A stretch of DNA of 64,000 nt from Kosakonia oryzendophytica (GCF_900094925.1 NZ_FMAY01000007.1:186001-250000), one strand, 5' to 3'. Numbered from the stretch's first letter, positions 8,371 through 17,753 are shown. The notes: generated by a model not told the origin, from the sequence alone. Made by a program: numbers and translations.

Positions 8371-9891
8371 TCAGAACATCATGGAAATCCACGGATAACC
8401 AATCAACAGCAGGGCGGCGAGGAAGATGGCGCCAAAGATGGTGCCAAGACGCCAGTAATCTTTGGTCGGCAGATAACCGCTACCGTAATAGATCGGGCTC
8501 GGGCCGGTGCCATACGGGGTGATGATGCCCATCACACCGAGTGAGGTACAGAGCACCAGTACCACAACTTCCATATTGATACCCGGGATTGTCGCGGCAA
8601 TGGTCAGCATGGCCGGCAGCAGCGCCGTGGTGTGTGCGGTGGTGCTGGCAAACAGATAGTGCAGCAGGTAGAACGCCAGCAGCAGGGCGATAGTCGCCAT
8701 ACCCGGAGAGATACCGGCCATCAGCACGCCGCCTTCTTTACCCAGCCAGGCGATAAAGCCCGTGGAAGAGAGGCCGTCAGCCAGTGCTACCAGGGTGGCA
8801 AACCAGACAAACGTGTTCCAGGCTGGTTTGTTGCTGGTAATGTCATTCCAGGTCAGTACACCTGTCCACAGCATCAATACCACCACCAGCAAAGCCGCCA
8901 GTGCAGGCTCGATAAAGTCAGCGGCAAAGATCCACATCAGCAGTGCGCAGCAAACAAACACCAGCAGCAGGATTTCATTACGGGACAGTTTGCCCAGTTT
9001 TTCCAGCTCGCGACTCGCCCACAGCGGCACTTCATCATTCACTTTCACTTCAGGTGGGTAGAACCAGTAAGCCAGCAGCGGCATGGTCAGAATCAGCAGT
9101 ACGCCCAACGGCAGGAAGGCGATAAACCAGTTACCCCAGGAGATGCTAATCCCGACGGTGCTTTTCACCAGCGCCAGCGCCAGCAGGTTCGGTGCAAGCG
9201 CAGACAGGAACATAGAACTGGTGATACATGCTGCAGTGATGGCAACCCACATCAGATAAGAACCGATGCGGCGTGAGCTCGGATCGTTCGGTTTTGAGCC
9301 ATACAGCGGCGGCAGGTTAGCGATAATCGGGTAGATGGTCCCGCCGCTACGTGCGGTGTTGGACGGCGTAAACGGTGCCAGCAGCAGGTCGGCGAATGTA
9401 ATGGCGTAGCCGAGCGTCAGGCTGCGGCGACCCAGATATTTCACCAGGATCAGCGCCAGGCGACGACCAAACTGGGTTTTATCGTAACCGGCGGCGAACA
9501 TAAAGGCACCGAAGATCAGCCATACGGTGGAGTTACCGAAACCGCTGACCGCCCATTTAAAGGACTGAGAGGCCATTTTGAATTTCGGGTCAGCCAGTTG
9601 TTCAGGGCTGAACAGCAGCCACTGGCTACACAGCGCGATAACCACCACGCCGGTCATACCGATGACCGCACCCGGCAGCGGTTCAAAAATCAAACCGACG
9701 ATCACGCCGACGAAGATAGCGAAGTAGTGCCATGCATACGGCGGAAGGCCTTCCGGCACTGGAACAAACAGCAGGAGCACTGCGACGACTATCGGCAGCG
9801 CCATCATTAGCAGGCGGTTTTTATTTCCGTCCTTTGCACTGGCTGCGTTAGCAGATGGTGCGGTGGTTGTTTTCTCTTTCATAATGAGCAT
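8371..9891 (-). CDS. DASS-family anion transporter (CitT/TtdT-like dicarboxylate carrier)
   Basis: This is an inner-membrane protein of about 506 residues with some 12 hydrophobic segments. It carries the DASS signature TPSNTARSGG and a second Ser/Thr-rich reentrant motif (ASTTAHTTALLPAM). CitT, TtdT and relatives exchange citrate, tartrate, succinate or other C4-dicarboxylates. Between a fumarase and a fumarate reductase, a C4-dicarboxylate or tartrate/succinate antiport role is likely. Two ATGs are possible (9891 or 9882, MKEKTTT) and neither has a strong Shine-Dalgarno. In E. coli the neighbour of fumB is dcuB of a different family, so the transporter has been exchanged here. Confidence 0.85.
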   Translation of the reverse strand: MLIMKEKTTTAPSANAASAKDGNKNRLLMMALPIVVAVLLLFVPVPEGLPPYAWHYFAIFVGVIVGLIFEPLPGAVIGMTGVVVIALCSQWLLFSPEQLADPKFKMASQSFKWAVSGFGNSTVWLIFGAFMFAAGYDKTQFGRRLALILVKYLGRRSLTLGYAITFADLLLAPFTPSNTARSGGTIYPIIANLPPLYGSKPNDPSSRRIGSYLMWVAITAACITSSMFLSALAPNLLALALVKSTVGISISWGNWFIAFLPLGVLLILTMPLLAYWFYPPEVKVNDEVPLWASRELEKLGKLSRNEILLLVFVCCALLMWIFAADFIEPALAALLVVVLMLWTGVLTWNDITSNKPAWNTFVWFATLVALADGLSSTGFIAWLGKEGGVLMAGISPGMATIALLLAFYLLHYLFASTTAHTTALLPAMLTIAATIPGINMEVVVLVLCTSLGVMGIITPYGTGPSPIYYGSGYLPTKDYWRLGTIFGAIFLAALLLIGYPWISMMF

Positions 9892-10517
9892 CTACGAGTA
9901 GTTAAAAATTCGTTGGCGTTGCGGAACAGACTGGCGATTTATTTAGTTACAAAAGTTTCTTTAGTTATTAAACGCCTTTTTTCTTATTCCGGGTTCGTTT
10001 ACTTAACGCAATTCCTACAGCGATAAATAAAAAATTGTGTGTATTTCTATATTGCTCTTACGCCCAATAATACTCTTGATTGAGATCAAAAAAATGAAAA
10101 GGCGAGCTGATTTTTTAATAAGTTGAATACCCCTGTAGAGTTATGGGGTTATTTGGCGAAAATTTCGATAAATGTTAAAAAATGGTGCTGATAATAAATC
10201 TCATTTTCGCTATTTTTTCTTTTAACTATATGAAATATATGCTTTTGTATGATAGTAAAAAACCGTTTCATTTATATCGATGGTAATCATGTTGTTACCG
10301 GTAATTAATGCCGTGTAAACGTGTTATTTAAAAATGATAATACAGTAGTGGTAGCGCTGTTATTCAGGGTATTAAATAGTTTATTAACTAACGTAATTAA
10401 TTTGGTAAGTAAAATTCACGGTATATTAAATACACGACATAAGGATTGAAAAACATAACGAAAATAAAATCCGTCACCCTATTAAGATTTTTAATTTTGA
10501 GACTTTGGAGTTTTTAT
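9892..10517. promoter_or_regulatory. AT-rich divergent control region
   Basis: This gap of about 626 bases separates the divergent transporter and fumarate reductase genes. It is much more AT-rich than its surroundings, contains a perfect FNR box, and has many A/T tracts suitable for H-NS or DcuR binding. I see no coding frame with a ribosome site except the reductase N-terminus. Confidence 0.6.
10076..10089. promoter_or_regulatory. FNR binding site
   Basis: TTGAT-TGAG-ATCAA matches the FNR consensus TTGAT-N4-ATCAA exactly. It lies between the divergent transporter and fumarate reductase genes, implying anaerobic activation of one or both. No transcription start is known, so the target side is inferred. 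Confidence 0.8.
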
Positions 10518-13298
10518 ATGACCAGTAGCGAACGCATTCTCAGCCCTTTCACACTGCCAAATGGTGCAGAACTGAAAAACCGTTTGTTAATGGCACCAAT
10601 GACCACCTGCACTGGCTATTTCGACGGTACCGTCAGCAGTGAGCTGGTGGAGTACTATCGGGCCCGTGCCGGTAGCATTGGTACTATTATAGTCGAATGT
10701 TGCTTTGTCGATGATCTCGGTCTGGCTTTTCCGGGGGCTATCGGTATTGATAACGACGAGAAAATTGCCGGACTGGCAAAAATCGCCGCCGCAATTAAAG
10801 GCGAAGGTTCAAAAGCACTGTTGCAGATTTACCACGGCGGCCGGATGGTGGAGCCGAAGCTGATTGGTGGCCGCACGCCGATTGGCCCAAGCGCTATCGC
10901 TGCGCCGCGAGATGGCGCTGCAACGCCGGTTGCCATGACCACCGCGGAAGTAGAAGCGATGGTAGGGAAGTTTGGTGAAGCCGTACGTCGTGCCATCCAG
11001 GCAGGCTTTGATGGGGTCGAAATTCACGGTGCCAACACCTATCTGATCCAACAATTCTTCTCGCCAAACTCCAACCAGCGCGATGACGAGTGGGGTGGCA
11101 GCCGCGATAACCGCGCGAAGTTCCCACTGGCGGTACTGGATATCACCCACAAGATGGCGCGCCAGTACGCCGACGATGCGTTCATTATCGGTTACCGTTT
11201 CTCGCCGGAAGAGTTGGAAGTCCCCGGTATCCGTTTTGATGACACCATGTTCCTGCTGGAAAAACTGGCGGCGCGGGGGGTGGACTACCTTCACTTCTCC
11301 GTTGGTGCGGCGCTGCGTCCGTCGATTAACGACACCAGCGACCCGACACCGCTGATCGATAAATATTGCGCGATGCGCTCAGAGGCGTTAGCGCAGGTTC
11401 CGGTGATGGGCGTGGGCGGCGTTGTGAACATTGCCGATGCCGTACAGGGGATGGAACACGGTTACGATCTGATTGCCGTAGGCCGTGCGTGCATCGCTTA
11501 TCCGGACTGGACCGCGCGTATTGCCAGCGGCGAAAATCTGGAACTGTTCATTGACAGCACCCAGCGTGAAGCATTGCAGATCCCGGAACCCCTGTGGCGT
11601 TTCTCACTGGTGGAAGCGATGATCCGTGACATGAGCATGGGCGAAGCGAAATTTAAACCAGGTCTGTTTGTCGAAACGGTGCAGGATGACGTTAATGAAC
11701 TGGTGATCAACGTCAGCCTTGAAACCGATCGTATTGTTGACATTGAACTGGCATCCAGCCCGGTGCAAACCGTCGAGTTCACCAGCAGCTTTGAAGAGAT
11801 CCGCAGCCGTATTCTGGATGCGAATACACCGCACGTGGATGCCATCTCCGGTGCGACCAGTCAGAGCGAAGCGGTGAAAAAGGCCGTTTCGAAAGCGATG
11901 CTCAAATCCAGTAAAGCACGCGTGGCGGAAGAGGGTGGCGAGCCTGCAGGCCCGAAACGTTATGATGTGGTGGTGGTTGGCAGCGGCGGTGCCGGTCTGG
12001 CGGCGGCAATCCAGGCACATGATGAAGGTGCCAGTGTGCTGATCGTGGAGAAAATGCCGACCATTGGCGGTAACACTATTAAGGCTTCCGCCGGGATGAA
12101 TGCTGCAGAAACCCGCTTCCAGCGTGTGAAAGGCATTCAGGACAGCAAAGAGCTGTTCTACCAGGAGAGCCTGAAAGGTGGCGGCAACAAAAACAATCCG
12201 GAACTGCTGCATCGCTTTGTCGAGAATGCACCGGAAGCCATCGAATGGCTGGCGCGTCGCGGCATTATGCTGAACGACATCACCACGACTGGCGGCATGA
12301 GCATTGACCGTACTCACCGCCCACGCGACGGATCGGCTGTTGGCGGCTATCTGATCAGCGGTATGGTGCGTAATGTGAACAAACGCGGCATCGATGTGAT
12401 GCTGGACACCTCCGTCGATGACATTCTGTTCGAGCAGGGCGAAGTGTGTGGCGTGCGTCTGCTGACCGAAGAGCAGGAATCCCTGACCGTTCAGGCGAAA
12501 AGCGTGGTTGTCGCCACGGGTGGTTTCAGCGCCAACAGTGCAATGGTGGTGAAATACCGCCCGGACCTGGAAGGTTTTGTGACCACCAACCATAAAGGCG
12601 CGACCGGCGGTGGTATTGCGCTGCTGGAACGCATTGGCGCGGGCACCGTGGATATGGGTGAAATTCAGATCCACCCAACGGTTGAGCAAAACACCTCTTA
12701 TCTGATTTCGGAATCCATTCGTGGCGGCGGTGCTATCCTGGTCAGCCAGCAGGGTAACCGCTTCTTCAATGAGATGTCGACACGTGACAAAGTCTCGGCG
12801 GCCATCATCGCGTTGCCGGAACATTATGCCTACATCGTGTTTGACGAACATGTCAGAGCGAAAAACAAAGCGGCTGATGAGTATATCGGTCGTGGGTTTG
12901 TCACCAGTGCCAGCTCGCCGCGCGAACTGGCGGATAAACTGGGTATGGACCACCATGCGTTTCTCGCGACGCTGGAGCGTTACAACGGTTTTGTTGAAAA
13001 ACAGCATGATGACGACTTTGGGCGCACTACCGCACTGCGCGCGCCGATCAATGAAGGCCCGTTCCACGCGATCCAAATCGCGCCGGGGGTTCACCACACG
13101 ATGGGCGGTGTGACCATTAACACCGAGACCGAAGTACTGAACGCGGCGCAACAGGTTATCCCTGGAGCATACGCGGCGGGTGAAGTGGTTGGCGGTATTC
13201 ATGGCGGCAACCGCATCGGCGGTAATGCCGTAGCCGATATCATTATCTTCGGCACCCTGGCAGGTCATCAGGCGGCACTCCGCGCAAAACGTAGTTAA
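10518..13298 (+). CDS. cytoplasmic NADH:fumarate reductase (OYE-FMN_bind-FAD_binding_2)
   Basis: This 926-residue flavoprotein has three domains. Residues about 8-370 are an old-yellow-enzyme-like NADH-oxidising barrel (NRLLMAPMTT, GFDGVEIHGAN, SPNSNQRDDEWGGS). Residues about 385-470 are an FMN_bind domain with the flavinylation motif DAISGATS, in which Thr447 is the expected FMN acceptor. Residues about 480-926 are a fumarate-reductase-type FAD domain (VVVVGSGGAGLAAA, HHTMGGV, GGIHGGNRIGGNA). The same architecture is known from the soluble NADH:fumarate oxidoreductase of Klebsiella pneumoniae. No signal peptide is present. A longer frame begins at TTG 10446, but ATG 10518 has GGAG at the right distance. 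ApbE follows immediately. Confidence 0.9.
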   Translation: MTSSERILSPFTLPNGAELKNRLLMAPMTTCTGYFDGTVSSELVEYYRARAGSIGTIIVECCFVDDLGLAFPGAIGIDNDEKIAGLAKIAAAIKGEGSKALLQIYHGGRMVEPKLIGGRTPIGPSAIAAPRDGAATPVAMTTAEVEAMVGKFGEAVRRAIQAGFDGVEIHGANTYLIQQFFSPNSNQRDDEWGGSRDNRAKFPLAVLDITHKMARQYADDAFIIGYRFSPEELEVPGIRFDDTMFLLEKLAARGVDYLHFSVGAALRPSINDTSDPTPLIDKYCAMRSEALAQVPVMGVGGVVNIADAVQGMEHGYDLIAVGRACIAYPDWTARIASGENLELFIDSTQREALQIPEPLWRFSLVEAMIRDMSMGEAKFKPGLFVETVQDDVNELVINVSLETDRIVDIELASSPVQTVEFTSSFEEIRSRILDANTPHVDAISGATSQSEAVKKAVSKAMLKSSKARVAEEGGEPAGPKRYDVVVVGSGGAGLAAAIQAHDEGASVLIVEKMPTIGGNTIKASAGMNAAETRFQRVKGIQDSKELFYQESLKGGGNKNNPELLHRFVENAPEAIEWLARRGIMLNDITTTGGMSIDRTHRPRDGSAVGGYLISGMVRNVNKRGIDVMLDTSVDDILFEQGEVCGVRLLTEEQESLTVQAKSVVVATGGFSANSAMVVKYRPDLEGFVTTNHKGATGGGIALLERIGAGTVDMGEIQIHPTVEQNTSYLISESIRGGGAILVSQQGNRFFNEMSTRDKVSAAIIALPEHYAYIVFDEHVRAKNKAADEYIGRGFVTSASSPRELADKLGMDHHAFLATLERYNGFVEKQHDDDFGRTTALRAPINEGPFHAIQIAPGVHHTMGGVTINTETEVLNAAQQVIPGAYAAGEVVGGIHGGNRIGGNAVADIIIFGTLAGHQAALRAKRS

Positions 13299-13313
13299 CA
13301 ATCGTGCTACACT

Positions 13314-13339
13314 TCAGGCCTGCATTTTTGCAGGCCTGA
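13314..13339 (+). repeat. perfect hairpin between fumarate reductase and apbE
   Basis: TCAGGCCTGCA (13314-13324) and TGCAGGCCTGA (13329-13339) form an 11-bp stem with a TTTT loop. No T-tract follows on the plus strand, so it is more likely an mRNA-stabilising or REP-like element than a terminator. It could set the reductase:ApbE ratio. Confidence 0.65.
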
Positions 13340-13378
13340 CAAGCAAAACGCCATCAGGCCGTTCTCAGGGAGCATGCG

Positions 13379-14341
13379 ATGTCTGATAACCGCGTCTGGA
13401 GCTACTCCACCGTTCTGATGGGGTCGCCTGTCCTGCTGAAACTCTTTTCCCATGACGAAGCCCTCGCATCACGCGTGTTTTCGCTCATCAAAAAATACGA
13501 AGATCTTTTCACCGTTAACCGTGCGCAGTCACAGGTCATGGAGATTAACCATGCCGCGGGGCAACAATCGGTTGTCGTCAGCCGCCCGGTCTATGAACTG
13601 ATTAAATGCGCCAAAGCCGCCAGCATGGTGCGTGATAGCGCGTTTAATCTTGCGATTGGACCGCTGGTCAAACTGTGGCGCATTGGATTTAAAGGTGACA
13701 GCGTTCCAGGCGCGCAGGACATTGCCGCGCGCTTGCGCATTACCCGGCCGCAGGATGTTGTGCTGGATGATGCGGCGCATTCCGTGTTTCTGACACAGCC
13801 TGGCATGGAGATAGACCTGGGCGCCATCGCCAAAGGGTTTATTGCCGATCGGGTACGGGATTACCTGCATCAGCAGGGCGTCAGCGACGGGTTGATTAAC
13901 CTCGGCGGTAATGTGCAAACGCTGGGCAATCCGCAAGGGCAGTGGACCATCGGGGTGAAAAAACCCTTTGCCGACGCAGATGCGCTGGTGGGGTCGATTG
14001 AGGTGGCGAACAAATCGGTGGTGACATCCGGCACCTATGAACGCTATTTCGAGCAGGATGGTAAACGCTGGCACCATATTCTCGATCCGCGCAGTGGTTA
14101 TCCGCTGGATAACGAACTCGACAGTGTCACCATTATTTCCGCCGATTCGTTAGATGGCGATATCTGGACAACGCTGATTTTTGGCCTTGGGGTAGAGAAA
14201 GGGTGTGCCGCACTACGTCAGCATGAGGACATTGAAGCGATCTTTGTTACCAAAAACCGCGACATTATCCTCTCTTCACAACGCCAGTTCCGCTTTACGC
14301 AGTGCGACGACAGCTACCATCTTATTGACTGTACTGTTTAA
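13379..14341 (+). CDS. apbE: FAD:protein FMN transferase, cytoplasmic ApbE
   Basis: This 320-residue ApbE family protein has the hallmark segments MEIDLGAIAKGFIAD, NLGGNVQTLG and HHILDPRSGYP. ApbE uses FAD to attach FMN to Thr of an FMN_bind domain. Most bacterial ApbE proteins are exported lipoproteins. This one has neither signal peptide nor lipobox, which fits a cytoplasmic substrate, namely the DAISGATS motif of the reductase encoded just upstream. The ATG has GGGAG before it. Its 3' end overlaps that of the convergent dcuR by 20 bases. Confidence 0.9.
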   Translation: MSDNRVWSYSTVLMGSPVLLKLFSHDEALASRVFSLIKKYEDLFTVNRAQSQVMEINHAAGQQSVVVSRPVYELIKCAKAASMVRDSAFNLAIGPLVKLWRIGFKGDSVPGAQDIAARLRITRPQDVVLDDAAHSVFLTQPGMEIDLGAIAKGFIADRVRDYLHQQGVSDGLINLGGNVQTLGNPQGQWTIGVKKPFADADALVGSIEVANKSVVTSGTYERYFEQDGKRWHHILDPRSGYPLDNELDSVTIISADSLDGDIWTTLIFGLGVEKGCAALRQHEDIEAIFVTKNRDIILSSQRQFRFTQCDDSYHLIDCTV

Positions 14342-15041
14342 GCAGACTGTACTGCTCGGCAATCAGCTGGTAACGGTAAACCGGGCGTCCCGTTGCGCCA
14401 TAGTGAATGGTGGTATAGAGAATATTAATTTGCGCCAGCCAGATAAGGTATTTACGGCAGGAGACGCGTGAGATATTCACCGCGGCGGCCAGTTCATCGG
14501 TGGAGAACTCAATGCCAGGATGGGCGTCGATCCACTGACAAATGGTGCGCAGCGTCTGTGCGGTAAGCCCTTTTGGCAATTTACGGGTATCGGCCACTTC
14601 CGGCGCACCGCCGTGCAGCAAACGGTCAACATCCGATTGCTCATAATAGGGCTGCGAATCCATCTGTTTGCGCTTCTCCCGCCATGAGGTCAGCGCCTCT
14701 TCAAAACGCGGGAACTGGAAAGGCTTGATCAGATAATCCACCACGCCATAGTGCAGCGAGGTCTGAATGGTGTTGGCGTCGGCGGCGGAGGTGATCATTA
14801 TCACGTCGATAGCGCGGCCGGAAGCGCGAATAATTGGCAGCAGATCGAGACCGCTATCCTGTTGCATATACACATCCAGCAACACCAGATCGATGCCGCG
14901 CAGCGGATCGTTAATTATCTCCCCGGCCTGCTGTAGCGTGGATGCCGTGCCGCAGCACTGAAAACCGGGTATCTGCGCCACATACATGCGGTTCAGCTCG
15001 GCTACCATGGCATCATCATCAACAATTAATACATTTATCAC
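14322..15041 (-). CDS. dcuR: DcuR response regulator
   Basis: This 239-residue protein is close to E. coli DcuR along its length. The CheY-like receiver has the acidic pocket IVDDD, the phosphoacceptor in LVLLDVYMQ, and Lys in YLIKPFQ. The C-terminal helix-turn-helix contains FSTDELAAAVNISRVSCRKYL. It is expected to activate C4-dicarboxylate genes. Its ATG overlaps the dcuS stop by four bases. It is convergent with apbE, with overlapping 3' ends. Confidence 0.9.
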   Translation of the reverse strand: MINVLIVDDDAMVAELNRMYVAQIPGFQCCGTASTLQQAGEIINDPLRGIDLVLLDVYMQQDSGLDLLPIIRASGRAIDVIMITSAADANTIQTSLHYGVVDYLIKPFQFPRFEEALTSWREKRKQMDSQPYYEQSDVDRLLHGGAPEVADTRKLPKGLTAQTLRTICQWIDAHPGIEFSTDELAAAVNISRVSCRKYLIWLAQINILYTTIHYGATGRPVYRYQLIAEQYSLLKQYSQ

Positions 15042-16654
15042 GCGGTCTTCCTTTCACTATCCCAGGGGAGATGGACAAAAAATTGAGTAAACACGCCGGG
15101 TTCAGACTCAACGGTAATCGTGCCGCCAAGTTCGGTGAGTTGTTGGCTGGCCAGAAACAGCCCCACACCCCGGTTATCGCCTTTGGTGGAGAATCCTTTA
15201 CGGAAAATCGCCTCGATGTGATCCGGTTCAATGCCCGGGCCATCATCACTGACTTCTCCAATCAGCCAGCCATCCTGATAATGCAGCAGCAGGCTCACTT
15301 CGCCTTCCACCTGATTGCTCATCGCATCCAGCGCGTTCTCAATAAGATTCCCCAACACGGTGACCAGGACGGTGACCTGTTTCGCATTGGGGTTTTCCGG
15401 CACCAGGCTCTCGTCCGCCAGCGTCAGCGTAAAGCCGCGCTCCTTCGCCCGGTTGATTTTACCTAACAGAAAACCGGCGACGACCGGCGATTTGATCCGG
15501 TGCTGGATAGCGCCGATATCTGTTTGGTAATTCTGCGCGGTTTGCAGCACGTAACCTTCAAGCTTGTCATAGCTTTTCATATTCAGCAGGCCAAGGATCA
15601 CGTGCAGTTTATTCATAAACTCGTGGGATGTGGTGCGCAGCGCATCAACGTAGTTGACCATCCCATCCAGCCGCTGCATCAGCTGGCTCACTTCTGTCTT
15701 ATCACGGAAGGTGCTGATAGCGCCAATTACCGCGCCCTGGCTACGTACCGGCACAGTATTGCACAACAGCAACAGCCCATTATGCCCCAGCTCTCTGTCT
15801 TGCAGCGCGTTACCGGTTTTTAACACCGTTAGCAGCTCATCCATCAACGGCCCGTGGCTGGTTTCCCCGCTGGGGTTATTGGTGAGCAGCATTTGCCGCG
15901 CAGCGTGATTAAGCAGGGTGACACGACCATCTGCATCGACGGCGATCACTCCCTCTTTTAACGACTGTAACATCGCCTGGCGTTGTTTAAACTGCGCCGA
16001 AATCTCGTACGGCTCCAGTCCCAACAAAATCCGCTTCAGCACGCGCACCAATTGCCAGGTGCCGAGTGTGCCCATGAGCGCACTGAACAACAGTGTCCAC
16101 ATCACCGCCCAGCGGCTACGGCTGACCTGTTCATCAACCTTACTCAATGAAATCCCGATCGACACCACGCCGATTTGCCGGTGATTGTCATCATAGACCG
16201 GCGTGAACACGCGCAATGCCGGGGCCAGCACCCCCCGGTTGACCGCCACATTTTCATTACCATTGAGCGCGGGTTCCAGATCATTGCCAATAAAATGCTG
16301 CCCAATGATCGCCGCATTCGGGTGTGAATAGCGGATACCCTGCATATCGGTCACCACCGCAAACAGCAAATCGTTGCGGGTGGTGATTGCCTGTGCCAGC
16401 GGCTGGATCACGTTGCTATTAGGGGGCAAACGCAGACCGCGTTTTACCTCTGGCGCATCGGCGAGCGTGCGGGCAACCGCCAGCGCCGTCTCTTTGACGC
16501 CGTCACGCGTCGCGTTGCTGATTTGCCAGAACCACAGGGCAAACGCCAGCAGCAATACCGAGCCGATAACACTGCACACCATCAGTGTGACCGTGGTGCT
16601 GAGCTTCATGGGCCGTTTACGGGGTCTCACTGCGGTGGACGTCACATCGTTCAT
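15038..16654 (-). CDS. dcuS: DcuS C4-dicarboxylate sensor histidine kinase
   Basis: This 538-residue membrane kinase contains TM1 (about 20-42), a periplasmic PAS/Cache domain, TM2 (about 180-200), a cytoplasmic PAS, a His-containing dimerisation segment (TTSHEFMNKLHVILGLL) and an HATPase domain (NLIENALDA, DDGPGI, GVGLFLASQ). The periplasmic ligand motif RYSHPNAAIIGQHF and later ALRVFTPVYD follow DcuS (Arg, His, Phe, Arg) rather than citrate-binding CitA. ATG 16654 (MNDVTSTAV) has a GGA site and gives a DcuS-like N-terminus; an ATG further upstream would add a non-homologous extension. Confidence 0.9.
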   Translation of the reverse strand: MNDVTSTAVRPRKRPMKLSTTVTLMVCSVIGSVLLLAFALWFWQISNATRDGVKETALAVARTLADAPEVKRGLRLPPNSNVIQPLAQAITTRNDLLFAVVTDMQGIRYSHPNAAIIGQHFIGNDLEPALNGNENVAVNRGVLAPALRVFTPVYDDNHRQIGVVSIGISLSKVDEQVSRSRWAVMWTLLFSALMGTLGTWQLVRVLKRILLGLEPYEISAQFKQRQAMLQSLKEGVIAVDADGRVTLLNHAARQMLLTNNPSGETSHGPLMDELLTVLKTGNALQDRELGHNGLLLLCNTVPVRSQGAVIGAISTFRDKTEVSQLMQRLDGMVNYVDALRTTSHEFMNKLHVILGLLNMKSYDKLEGYVLQTAQNYQTDIGAIQHRIKSPVVAGFLLGKINRAKERGFTLTLADESLVPENPNAKQVTVLVTVLGNLIENALDAMSNQVEGEVSLLLHYQDGWLIGEVSDDGPGIEPDHIEAIFRKGFSTKGDNRGVGLFLASQQLTELGGTITVESEPGVFTQFFVHLPWDSERKTA

Positions 16655-16828
16655 AACAAATCCGATTATTAACAACAAGGTATCTATTATCGCCGATGGG
16701 GGGCAAATCATAAAGCGATGTAAAAAAATGAAAACTTACAAAAGGTAGTGTGAAGCGTGACCCCATTCTCAGGTCCGGCATATAAATAACCTTATAGTGA
16801 GTGTGGAACCATTGAGAAGGAGCAGTCT

Positions 16829-17746
16829 ATGAGCAGTAAGCCAAACGGTTCGATGAAGGAACGCCGCCACGCCGACAGCACGAATATTGACCGTCTCGCC
16901 ACCAACGACATGCTGGCGCTCATCAATCAACAGGATAAGCAGGTTGCCGATGCCATTACGGCCTGTTTACCGGATATCGCCCGGCTGGTGGACAGTGCCA
17001 GTGCCGTCGCCAATCGCGGCGGTCGCGTGATCTGCATCGGTGCGGGTGCTTCAGGGCTGGCGGCAGTCCAGTTTGCCAGTGGTTTTGCCCAGGACAACAC
17101 TCACCCGCTGGTAGGGATGATGGCCGGCGGCGCGAATGCTACCGTGGCGGTGCAGGAGGTGGCAGCCAGCAACTATGAACGCGGCGCGCACGATCTTCAG
17201 CAATTGCGTTTCTCCGCCAACGACATGCTGATTGCGCTGTCGGTGAGTGGTAAAACGCCGTGGACGTGGGGCGCGCTGCGTTACGCCTGGTCAATGGGCG
17301 CACGTGTGGCGCTGGTATGCCGGGGGCATGATAGCGAAGCCGCACAGCTTGCCGATATCGTGCTGGCACCGGAGATTGGCGCAGAAGTGGTGAGCGGTTT
17401 CTCGGAACCGAAAGCCCGCCTTGCGCAACAGCAAATCCTTAACATGCTCGCCACCGGGCTTGCCATTCGTACCGGGCGGGTTTACAGCAATTTGCGCGTG
17501 GATGTACAGGCCAGTAACGTGCACTGGGCTGAGCGGCAAATTGCGATTGTTATGGCGGCAACAGAGTGCACCCGCGAGCAGGCGAAAAGTGCGCTGGAAG
17601 CAAGCCATCATCACTGTCGGCCTGCCATTTTAATGTTGCTTACCGGGCTTCCCGCCGGGCAGGCACAGGCAATCCTGGCTGAAAATCACGATCAGTTGCG
17701 TATTGCGCTGCAGGAGGCAACGCTGCAACACGCTGATTCAGAATAA
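16829..17746 (+). CDS. MurQ-like SIS-domain protein lacking the catalytic glutamates
   Basis: This 305-residue protein aligns without gaps in the core to E. coli MurQ, the N-acetylmuramate-6-phosphate etherase (IDRLATNDMLALINQQD, GGRVICIGAGASG, GAEVVSGF, ILNMLATGLAIRTG, LRVDVQASN). The two catalytic glutamates of MurQ (Glu83 and Glu114 in E. coli) correspond here to Gly85 and Ala113. The sugar-phosphate SIS fold is kept, so a different lyase or isomerase, or a sensor, is possible. A strong AAGGAG precedes the ATG. The gene stands alone, divergent from dcuS. Confidence 0.75.
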   Translation: MSSKPNGSMKERRHADSTNIDRLATNDMLALINQQDKQVADAITACLPDIARLVDSASAVANRGGRVICIGAGASGLAAVQFASGFAQDNTHPLVGMMAGGANATVAVQEVAASNYERGAHDLQQLRFSANDMLIALSVSGKTPWTWGALRYAWSMGARVALVCRGHDSEAAQLADIVLAPEIGAEVVSGFSEPKARLAQQQILNMLATGLAIRTGRVYSNLRVDVQASNVHWAERQIAIVMAATECTREQAKSALEASHHHCRPAILMLLTGLPAGQAQAILAENHDQLRIALQEATLQHADSE

Positions 17747-17753
17747 CGCCTCA

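Noticed and set aside
11604-13301. 565-codon minus-strand frame opposite the fumarate reductase
   Set aside because: Shadow of a strongly conserved gene; composition is His-, Arg- and Cys-rich as is typical of antisense frames.
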